Shown: positions 56,604 through 64,000 of the stretch, piece by piece
How positions within the stretch are numbered: position 1 is the stretch's first letter
Layout: each line of letters starts with the position of its first letter
Assembly (NCBI GenBank): GCA_014529385.2
Contig: CM043959.1
Coordinates: 14,693,809 to 14,757,808, forward strand
Direction of reading: 5' to 3'
DNA length: 64,000 nt
DNA from: Adiantum capillus-veneris
Lineage: Eukaryota > Streptophyta > Polypodiopsida > Polypodiales > Pteridaceae
Notes under the pieces: generated by a model
Databases searched by the model: none
The model's input: the letters and a program-made list of their open reading frames with translations, nothing else
What the model was told of the DNA's origin: nothing
Position numbers and translations under genes: made by a program

Positions 56604-56790
56604 CTAGTACCTAGTTTGGGTTTTAACAATTTCTTGCTACGACGGATGGTTCCTTCAACTATTGGAGCATGGTTAGGTCCAGCCCTACCGTTATTTCTCT
56701 TTGTAGATTTTGAGGCTATAGCACAACTTTTTAAAAAAATTAATGAAAAAAGAAGAACTCCTACTCTAGGTACAGGTTTGAGGTGCTAAT
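56604..56790 (-). pseudogene. possible terminal exon, basic C-terminus
   Basis: On the minus strand an open frame of about 62 codons ends in TAA at 56604. It contains a hydrophobic stretch (VGVLLFSLIFLKS) and a basic tail with APIVEGTIRRSKKLL. An acceptor-like TTTCAG lies at about 56798. The PIV-x-x-[TS]-[IV]-RRS pattern recalls C-terminal tails of uncharacterised plant proteins, but this is recall, not a match I could test. No ATG in the frame. Confidence 0.25.
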
Positions 56791-56799
56791 ATAGCTGAA

Positions 56800-57528
56800 A
56801 TAATCAGCTAAATTAGTAACCTTAATTTTCAAGGTCCATCGTATTTATTTGACCCATAAATTAGAAAAAAAGGTAAATTTTCTATGTAAATATGTGCTAT
56901 TTTATTTATTAAAATTAGTATATGCATGCAAAAATTATAAATAATTTTTTGAATCTATTTACTACTTTTTTAGATTTTCTAGTGCTAAAACTACTTATTT
57001 CTAGTATTAAAACTACTTATTTCAGCCTAAAAATAATTATTTAAACTAGAAAAATACTATTAAAAATCATAAAAAGATCAAAGATAAGCTTATGCATGCA
57101 AAAAGTATTTGTAAAAAATATGATTTTACTAATATACAAACCTTCATTGGATAAGTACTTTATTGATAATTATTTAATAAATAATTATCGATCATGGAGA
57201 CTTATGGCCTTTGTTGATTTTTTAGCATATAACCATGATTCATCTGATCGTAATGACTTATGATTAATTATGTACAAAGAAATTACAATACAAATAAAAA
57301 TATGCTTGTACGCGTAGAGATAGAGCAAGAAAGTGAGCGTAATGAGTATGCATGTAAGAGTTTAGGGTAATACAAAAAATTATAACACTTACAAAAGCTT
57401 CATGCGTACAATTAACATACATGCAAAGTTTGCATGTTGCATAACATGATAATTAAGATTAAGGCTCGATTAGGATAAACGTGACCTGATTAGGAAGAAT
57501 TAATGCATAAGAGATAAATGATTGATTT
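56800..57528. other. AT-rich stretch, possibly intron
   Basis: Very AT-rich with no coding signal. It lies between the splice-donor-like site at about 57535 and the acceptor-like site at 56798 on the minus strand, so it could be an intron of the promoter-driven unit described next. Confidence 0.3.
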
Positions 57529-57763
57529 GAATTACCTCAATTTTAGCACTCCTTTGTGTTCATTGAATCTTGCATTGTTTCGGTGTCAATCCTCTCTCCC
57601 TTTTCTTAGTAGAGAGTGCTGAAGTGCTTGATTAAGCTCTTTAATTAGCTAATTAGTGAATGCATGTATGTGAGTGTGTGTGTGTATGTGTGAATCTTTG
57701 CAGAGTGTCCTCTCTTGAGAAGACTCTCAAAAAATGAGCGTGTGCTTGTGAGGGGGCTGGGGT

Positions 57764-57773
57764 CTTTATATAG
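57764..57773 (-). promoter_or_regulatory. TATA box with downstream leader and donor site
   Basis: On the minus strand, CCCCTATATAAAGACCCC is a strong TATA box. About 230 bp downstream a short ATG frame (MQDSMNTKEC) ends and AAATTGAG/GTAATTC gives a donor-like site (about 57535). A G-box lies about 100 bp upstream. It could be a gene promoter or an LTR promoter belonging to integrase fragment L, which lies just upstream in the same direction. Confidence 0.5.
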
Positions 57774-57866
57774 GGGAAGGTAGGTCCAATTCTCATGCAA
57801 TAAGGAGGGAAGGGGAGGTACATGCAACAAGGAGGGGGCGTCTATTGTGGAGGGCCTGACACTTGT

Positions 57867-57872
57867 CACGTG
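57867..57872. promoter_or_regulatory. G-box CACGTG
   Basis: GTCACGTGCC is a perfect G-box core, the binding site of plant bZIP and bHLH factors, placed about 95 bp upstream of the minus-strand TATA box. Confidence 0.5.
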
Positions 57873-57964
57873 CCATGCACATGCACTTCAATCCTTCTCT
57901 TTTTCATTTTGCAAGATTTGGCCCCAACTTCAGGGTGACCTAGGGTGCACCTTTGGGCTCATTT

Positions 57965-58300
57965 TTGGATGCCATCAAGGGAGATAAACAGTCCTAACCA
58001 TAGAGTGCATAGAAGGGTGTCATCCCAATACTCTGATGGTGGGATGATCTATAGGCAAACTCCACTTGAGGTAAACACTGAATCCACCTATTGGGTTCCC
58101 TTTTGCAATACACCCTTAGCACATCCTTGATCACTTTCTTAACTCTCTTTGTCTGTGCATCGGTCTGAAGATGATAATTGTGTTAAAATCCATATGTATA
58201 CCAGTAACTAGTGAAGTCCAAAATTTGGAAGTGAAATTAGCATCTCCATTGCTTACTATCCGCTTGGGGAGTCCATGAAGTCAAAAAATCTCCTTGATAC
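57965..58300 (-). pseudogene. orphan Ty3/gypsy integrase fragment L
   Basis: On the minus strand LHGLPKRIVSNGDANFTSKF (second catalytic Asp region, with the usual SDRDA changed to SNGDA), then after a shift HLQTDAQTKRVKKVIKDVLR (Glu region, Glu changed to Lys), CLPQVEFAYRSSHHQSIGMT and PFYALYG, then TAG. About 110 codons of the integrase core with no flanking pol. Confidence 0.78.
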
Positions 58301-59039
58301 ATTAGGAAGGGAATGGGGTATAAGGGGGGCTCTTTATTTGCCATAGGATTAAAAATGAGATTATGGAGGGGGCAAATGGGTGGATGCCATGTGGATTTAA
58401 ATGGTGGGTATGGAAGGGCCTAAAGTTAAGTTGTCAAACTTGTACTTTTTATAACATATAAAGAGAAAATCTCTTATAAATTCCAAAAATTGAACTTTTC
58501 TCTAAAAAGGTGGGATAAAAACCAATCCTTTCTCTCTCTAGTGGCTGTCAATTTCACCCTCTATCCTAAAAGTGGGGTCCCTCCAAAAACGTGTTGATCA
58601 TTCCACCCTTCTCTCTATTGTACCATGTCTCACTTCTCTTCACTCCACCTTGCAAGTTGCATCTCGTTCTTCATTGTCACTTTTGTCTCCCAAAAAGCTC
58701 TACATCAAAAATTTGAACCTCCTTTCCCTCCTCAAGATTTCTCCTCAATTTGAAGCTCTCCATTGTTACTCATCCTTGCTACATTCTCCTCAAGGTGAAT
58801 CTCTCCATTACTTTACGAACCTCACTACACACCTCTACCTAAAGCTTAGGATTTGTAGCATATTCTTCTACTAGATCTTTCTCATTTCTTCCTTGCAAGT
58901 TTCTTGCTCCTTCTCCATTGAGCTCTCTAGAATAGATCTACTTTCCTCTCAAGCATTCAACATTATCTTCCCCATTGAGAACATGGATGTATATATATTA
59001 ATCTTAAGTGTTTGTGTGCAAGTTGTGCCACTATTCTCC
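58301..59039. other. unassigned; CT-rich leader-like sequence
   Basis: 58500-58980 is rich in CT and CTTCTCC tracts on the plus strand, like a transcribed 5' leader, and leads into the gene-like stretch at 59041. A 100-codon frame at 58572-58874 is Ser/Leu-rich with no motif and is not called. Confidence 0.35.
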
Positions 59040-59040
59040 A

Positions 59041-60110
59041 TGGCATCATCGGATGCTCGACAACCTAGGAGTGTTATTCACTCCATTTCATGCAGCAATG
59101 TACAAAACGATAGTGGACATTGGGTAATGATAGAGTTCAAACAATTGATGTGCGTGACAATGTAGCCCAGCTCAAGAGGCGCACACAAAGTCTCAAGGAG
59201 ACACATGGCTTCTCGAGCACTCCATTGGAAGGAAAAAATTATGGAGTTCAAGCAAACCCAAGATAGAAAGAGGCTTGCAAAGGTGCAACATATGTATGTT
59301 GCTTCAGAACTGAAGCTAGAGATAGCATTGGTTCCATCAAGATTTCTTGCAAACTATAATTTCACTCCTTTGTCAAGTTTCTAGGTTGTCTATTTTGTTG
59401 CTTTGTTGACTATAAGATTTTGATTGCTTTTTTATGTTTGCAGATGTATTTCCATCCAATTTTGTAGAGTGGGAGCCAATAGAGTCCTTCATAGAAACTT
59501 TTGAGGCCATCCATGCTGACCTTGGCAAACTGCTCTATGCTAGTTGTCCATCATTTGAGCTTGCTTCACGGGGCATTTTTTTTAATAACCATAGTTATGT
59601 CACACCTAGGCGAAATGGGTATGGTAATCTTTGTCTAGTTCACCTACTAACCCTATAGGGTTTAGAATGGCCTAATCCAGATAGTGCATAGCAATAACCA
59701 AAAGGAGAATTAAGAAAAATGTGCATACAAAAATGAAGTGCTCCTATGGTTCCCACAAAGCAATGGTAGCATGGTTTATGTCTCTTCATGTGTTTGTGTA
59801 TATCTTTTGATTTTGTAGAGTGTTCACACGACACCAACAATGTGGACTTGCAAAGGGGGAAGTGCGATGATCGGCTTCCTTGCAGCTAGATGGGAGACCA
59901 AGGTGTTCAATCACCAAGGAGATAGAATTAAATGCTATGTAGTTTTTGAGAATGTGGTGTTCAAAGACCATATTGCAAAGTAAATCTTGTCGATGGTTTT
60001 TCCCTACAGAAGATGGAAGCTAACGATGGGAAAATGGGAGGCACCAGAATTTGATATTGTTGTTAGGACTTGCAAATATGCCTTCACAATGATGTAGTGC
60101 ACAACATCCC
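59041..60110 (+). pseudogene. gene remnant with intron, function unknown
   Basis: A first coding-like stretch (MASSDARQPRSVIHSI at 59039, later ALHWKEKIMEFKQTQDRKRL and YVASELKLEIALVPSRFLA) ends at CTAG/GTTGTC (59384). A short intron, 59385-59443, ends TTTGCAG. The next exon reads VFPSNFVEWEPIESFIETFE, then AIHADLGKLLYASCPSFELA to about 59610. A third stretch (59838-60035) reads MWTCKGGSAMIGFLAARWET, KVFNHQGDRIKCYVVFENVV and RRWKLTMGKWEAPEFDIVV. No family recognised and no TE motif. Stops and shifts suggest a decayed gene. Confidence 0.4.
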
Positions 60111-60600
60111 AGTGAATAGGGATTGGCACCTTGGTCATCTTCGCGAGTATTTTAATCTCAGATATACCTTGTTCAAGTAATTCCTCTTTGTAATCAACAA
60201 AAAGGTTGTTTGTTCTAGGAAAGAGAAGAGCCTCTTATGTGAGAACATTGTGTTTTCACGATGTATTTTTAATAAAGGTTGTAATTGATGCGATTTTTCT
60301 CCCACTAATGAATATGGTGTTTTGAATCTCATGTCTATATATACTTGTTAAACTTCAATTTGTTCAAGATTTCGAATGAAATTCATGATTTTATTGATTT
60401 GAAACATGAGTGTCTTCAATGTTCGTGTCTTTTGATGGTTATCGCATGATTTTGTTTAAAAATATAGTTTTAAGTTAATTTGATGATATTTTTAAGTGTT
60501 TTTAAAAAAGTGACCCTAGGTGTATAAGTGACTTTTAAAGTTTTAAACTTCATTTTTCACATTCACAAAACTTTAACTCTAAGCTCTCTTCCCATCTTCT
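60111..60600. other. unassigned sequence
   Basis: AT-rich and no clear frame. RDWHLGHLREYFNLRYTLF (60122-60178) may continue the preceding remnant. Beyond 60250 nothing is seen. Confidence 0.3.
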
Positions 60601-60689
60601 TGCAAACGAACCCATGGTGACGCTTTGTGATGCACTTCTTGCACAATTTTAAAATGTAGGAATTGCAAATCGAGCACATGAGCTAGTAA

Positions 60690-61760
60690 GTGTGTCAAGG
60701 GGACGATTGACTTGTAGACAATTGCCAATTTGCATGCAGAGGTGTTCCAAAGCTTTTTTGACTACATGGGATAGCACATGGAACAATATACCATAGAGTA
60801 TGAGGGATCCGACATGGCATGGTTGCAAGTGGATTTCCTCAAACACCTCTATGTGGTCAACAAATTTTTTTGATTTCATCTGTTAAGGTTTATGAAGGGC
60901 TCACTGAACAAGGTTGTCAGATAGAGGATGCGGATGACCTCATAGACTTGGGCATGGGGTGTATAGACACCCAGTTCATTTCTTGGGACATGGTACTGGT
61001 TTTACTTTTGCTTGAGGACATGAAGAAGGGAAAATTAAAGAAAAATGCCGGTCAAAAACTGCCTATAACCATTGCGGAGGAAAAGAATGAAGACATTGAA
61101 GAGGTTGATGAGCTAGCTGAGGCATCTATGGTACTCGTCCTTTTGCAAGAGCCCAGCTCTACTGAGAAGGAAGATCGGATGATAGAGGGAGATCAGATTC
61201 TCCCAACAAGCCTCTCTTTTCTTCCCAATGACAATGAACAAAAATTGATGCAAATTGTAGAAGATACCCTGGTGGAAATTAAATCATGTGCCACCTTCTA
61301 CGAAAGCATCCCCAAGATCACCTTCCAACCACACAAACTATCGACTCCTAAGCGTCCGGAGATGATTTCTCTAGCATTGATCTTACAAAAAAAATCTTGA
61401 AGATAAGGATGAAGAACTGAGGTATACATTTTTTAACCTAATCAATTGTTTATGACTTCTTACATGTGTTGAAGCTCTTCAATTTGTTTTGCAGACAGCA
61501 TACCATGTTGATAAGTTTGCAATGCAAACTGGAGGTTCTCGTAGCATGCCAATTGGTAGGGATAGCTCCTTGTGGCACTACCTGAGCAACTTGAGGCCAT
61601 CCATCTTTTGAGTTGCTCACATGGAGTTCTTCAAACATGGTAGTGTAGAGCTACTCAAGTGCAAAGCACTAATTGCCATCCTTGCAGAAGATTCCCTCAC
61701 CCTCAATGCTCACAAATGTATATTTGTGGACTGAGAGGCTGTCTTGTATGCCTTTACAAG
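60690..61760 (+). pseudogene. gene remnant with intron, acidic protein of unknown function
   Basis: It opens with NLHAEVFQSFFDYMG-stop-HMEQYT and SDMAWLQVDFLKHLYVVNKF (60725-60870). A 193-codon frame (60819-61400) contains QGCQIEDADDLIDLGMGCID, an acidic middle (EEKNEDIEEVDELAEAS) and KLMQIVEDTLVEIKS. An eight-A run at 61387-61394 puts the frame out by one just before NLEDKDEELR. A donor-like site at 61421/61422 and acceptor at 61494 bound a 73-bp intron, after which AYHVDKFAMQTGGSRSMPIG and HMEFFKHGSVELLKCKALIA follow. Not recognised; it may be part of the same gene as 59041-60110. Confidence 0.42.
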
Positions 61761-62036
61761 CAAGCACCCTGGGTCAATCCCCTCGCATTGTGCCTTAAGC
61801 CTAGGTCTAGGGGTAACAAACCCTAAAGATATTAAAAAAAAAATAACGTCTGGTCAACCATTCGGTCCATACCCACAGATGTAATTCACAACGATACAAA
61901 TCAACCATGATGTAACTTTTAAAGCAATAGGGATAAATTTTGTCTTGTCAATTGTATTTTGTTCAGAGTGTGTACTTGTTTTTTTGGTCATATTGTTCTA
62001 CAAAAGCTGTCAAGAAAATTTCTTGTAACGTCTCTG
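61761..62036. other. short spacer, nothing seen
   Basis: No motif on either strand between the gene remnant and the inverted repeat. Confidence 0.4.
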
Positions 62037-62322
62037 GCCTACACCTAACATGCACCCGATGGATGGGGGGAGATCGGTGAGAAAATTTTCGCAAAATCAA
62101 GCAACAAGGGATCCGTATGGGGCTGGTCCGGGGCACGGGGTGTACTATGTGCAATGATGCAAACAAAGAAGCAAAAAAATCCCCTGTGTGCCACGGCATG
62201 CTAGAGGTTGTTTTGACTAGGAAGGAATAGCCTCAGCCTTGTATGGTATCCTCGTTGCTTGATTTTGCCAAAATTTCCCTATCGGTCTCCCCTTGGCCAT
62301 CGGGTGCATGTTAGGTGTAGGC
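62037..62322. repeat. long imperfect inverted repeat (hairpin)
   Basis: The arm 62037-62062 is a perfect 26-bp inverted match to 62297-62322. A second perfect 15-bp match pairs 62091-62105 (GCAAAATCAAGCAAC) with 62254-62268. The stretches between them also pair imperfectly, giving arms of about 85-90 nt and a loop of about 120 nt. As RNA this would fold into a roughly 286-nt hairpin. It could be a young microRNA-type or siRNA hairpin precursor, or a foldback/MITE-like element; no target duplication or terminal motif was seen. Confidence 0.75.
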
Positions 62323-62511
62323 GAGGAACAATTTGATATTACAACTTGACAAAACACAATTCAAATACTAAAATAACACAATGTACAAAATCAATTGTTA
62401 TAATTTCTCTAAATGATTAAAAAAAATTGAGTCATTGATATTATATAAAAAGATTACAAATCTCAAAAAGAGAAGTTACAAATCTCTAGAGGAAGGCCTA
62501 CATGGGATAAA

Positions 62512-62943
62512 CTACTTTTTTTGATAGCATCTATAATTTCTCAAGTTGATTCCTAAAAAAAAAATTGTAGTCTTTAGTAGAACTTGTTCGGCATGCATCA
62601 TACAAGATACGCCGCCTAGGAACAGCTGTACCAAAATGTCCTTGGTGATGTCTTGTAGGTCCAACAGTGTTGAATATTGTATACACGTAGCTCTGTCACT
62701 GTGTTCCTCCATTATTTCTCTCACCACCCGAGAGAAGGTCACCTTTGGTATTATTGTCTCTGTTCTTTTTTTATACTTTTGTATCTCTTGTAGAGCAATG
62801 GTGCCTGGCCTCCATCGTTGTTTCTTTTGTGTAGTTGGTGGTGGTGGTGCTACTGGCTACCTAACCCATTGAGGAGGATCATTTTTATAGTTTCTTCTCC
62901 TCTCCTCTTGGGCCTGTTGCTCTTCAAGTGTAAGCTTTTCTTC
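62512..62943 (-). pseudogene. divergent CENH3-like histone H3 (histone fold), probably pseudogene
   Basis: The minus-strand frame 62826-62515 contains a complete H3 fold. RWRPGTIALQEIQKYKKRTE (62817-62758) is alpha-N, then TIIPKVTFSRVVREI (alpha-1), YSTLLDLQDITKDILVQLF (alpha-2), SCMMHAEQVLL (loop 2), and an alpha-3 that trails off near a T-rich homopolymer. CENH3-type traits: Trp in RWRPGT where H3 has Tyr, Pro where H3 has LIRK, and loop 1 one residue longer than canonical H3 by my alignment. Upstream in frame are EKLTLEEQQAQEERRRNYKN and PPQWVR, then TAG (62857-62859), then PVAPPPPTTQKKQ. The stop and the unusual alpha-3 argue for a pseudogene or a lost intron. CENH3 would mark centromeric nucleosomes. 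A non-centromeric H3 variant is the alternative. Confidence 0.72.
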
Positions 62944-63758
62944 TTTTTCCTTGTACAATGTTTAACTCTTTGAGGATTTTTTTCAGGCCTGAAGGTCCCA
63001 GTCTTTGCTTCTTGACTTTGTCGAGCTCTATCCTCTGTAGCTGACTTCTCTGCCTCTTCTCGTGCTTGTAAATTGGCTAGGTGGGCTCTCTAGGACTCGT
63101 CTCTCTGCCACTCCTCTTGTTCCTTTTGTCTTCTCTCTGGTTCTTTCTTTGCACTTCTTTCTCTGTCGCTTCTTTCTTTTACAGCTCTTCTTTTTTCTTT
63201 CTTCTCTTGGTTTCTCGTGCTTCAAAAATGCGATCACCTGATATCACTTTGTGCACCCTTTTTTTGAATCAGAGACCAGTTTTTTGCGGTGTAGACGTTG
63301 GTTTTGCTTGAGCTCTATGTCCTTGGACATGCGGCATGTCTTCCTCATTCAGCAATGGAAACTAGTAGTTTTCTTATATTGGCCTTGTTTCTTGTGTACA
63401 TCTGTTCAAAGATGAGATTGGTGGGGGATCTAGCAGAGATGTGTATTTGGCATGATGTAGTGGTTGAATCATCTGGAATTAGTGGTTGGGGAGTCTCTTG
63501 GGAACCTAGAGTAGGTTGTGATATTGGGTTCTCCACATGTGATTGATGTTGTGGACTTAAAGCTATGGATTCTACATGAGGTAATGGTTGTGGATTTTTT
63601 GTGGAGTGAGTGGTGGTGGTGGTAGCATCGATGTGCATAGTGGTCTACTCTTGTGAATTCTCTATGTGGTGGAAGATATGACTCGCATGTTTGATGTGTT
63701 CAAGCAGATCCTCTACAACGTGCAAATGAGAAATGAACTTCAAGTTATGAGTTTTGAC
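62944..63758 (-). pseudogene. N-terminal region upstream of the H3-like domain
   Basis: Nearly continuous minus-strand coding, in shifting frames, runs into the histone fold. It has FISHLHVVEDLLEHIKHASH (63740-63680), a TAG (63645-63647), then MHIDATTTTTHSTKNPQPLP with a Pro/Ser/Thr/Gln-rich segment (63638-63345), then LLNEEDMPHVQGHRAQ. A Lys/Glu/Arg-rich, helical, probably coiled-coil stretch (about 63240-62960, FEARETKRRKKKEEL, KKILKELN) follows. Stops: TGA 63269-63271, TAA 63179-63181. Each could arise by one C-to-T change from Arg or Gln codons. Whether this is one gene with the H3 fold or an adjacent gene fused by my reading is open; a tail this long would be unusual for H3. Confidence 0.4.
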
Positions 63759-63765
63759 TTATATA
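63759..63765 (-). promoter_or_regulatory. TATA box candidate upstream of the H3-like gene
   Basis: On the minus strand, AGTACTATATAAGTC, about 120 bp upstream of the ATG at 63636-63638. The open frame also extends from just after it. Position fits a promoter, but the motif is common in AT-rich DNA. Confidence 0.3.
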
Positions 63766-64000
63766 GTACTTAAAGTTTTTTAAAATTTCAAAAACTCTAT
63801 AATAGACGAAACTTGACTCTATAAAGTTAATAAAAATTTCAAAAAAATCTAAGATAGACAAAACTTGATGCATGGAATTAGTGAATGGGGCATCAACAAA
63901 TCATCTGGTATTTTAATGTATGTTCACAATAAAATGGTTAGTGTTAGAGATTTATTAGTTTTCTACCCACTGCCTGCCATTTGTTGTTGGGTCTCAAACC

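Noticed and set aside
58572..58874. 100-codon plus-strand frame
   Set aside because: Ser/Leu-rich translation of a CT-rich leader-like tract; no motif and no matching frame upstream.
62512..62742. Short independent 76-codon protein
   Set aside because: It is the second half of the H3-like fold; the frame continues upstream through RWRPGT to the TAG at 62857, so the apparent start is not a real one.

Overview
The window looks like nuclear DNA of a land plant with a large, repeat-rich genome. The evidence is AT-rich sequence, nested Ty3/gypsy and Ty1/copia LTR retrotransposons in every stage of decay, primer-binding sites complementary to plant initiator-Met tRNA, and short gene-like remnants with GT-AG introns. 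No bacterial-style gene, rRNA, tRNA or CRISPR array was found. The species cannot be read from the sequence; a gymnosperm or another large-genome plant would fit. Element letters below (A-M) are my own labels.

Layout. 1-2920: non-coding, with a decayed repeat, a TATA box and an (AC)n run. 2921-8358: element A, a chromovirus-type Ty3/gypsy copy (+), truncated after the start of integrase. About 8981-15600: element I (+), a badly decayed Athila/Tat-like gag-protease unit. 16690-22809: element B (+), same family as A, lacking its 5' LTR. 22810-23341: scrap of element G (-), same family. 23342-35925: element D (-), a second chromovirus family, split by element C. 26373-35227: element C (-), the best-preserved copy, with two LTRs, PBS, PPT, gag, pol, chromodomain and a 5-bp target duplication TCTCT. 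37225 to about 39500: element E (+), an internally deleted relative of C. 39879-43890: element M (-), a decayed unrecognised ORF followed by an LTR-like stretch. 43960-51937: element H (-), Athila/Tat-like, with 5' LTR and PBS, inserted in a related element J (+, 51938-54139). J's integrase is cut by a copia remnant K (-, 54140-56050). 57965-58300: orphan gypsy integrase fragment L.

The right end (56.6-63.8 kb) is the least TE-like. It holds a promoter-like TATA/G-box region, intron-containing gene remnants of unknown function (59.0-61.8 kb), a long imperfect hairpin (62037-62322), and, on the minus strand at 62512-62826, a sequence with a clear histone H3 fold. Its features (RWRPGT, Pro after the helix alpha-N stretch, a one-residue longer loop 1, a non-H3 N-terminal region) resemble centromeric CENH3 more than canonical H3. 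It carries nonsense codons and frameshifts, so it is probably a pseudogene.

The chromovirus parts fit together as one cycle: Gag (Arg/Ser-rich linker, capsid, zinc knuckle), aspartic protease, reverse transcriptase, RNase H, integrase, and a C-terminal chromodomain that would direct integration to particular chromatin. Every copy here is broken by stops, shifts or deletions. The nesting order gives relative ages: G, then D inside G, then C inside D; J, then H and K inside J.
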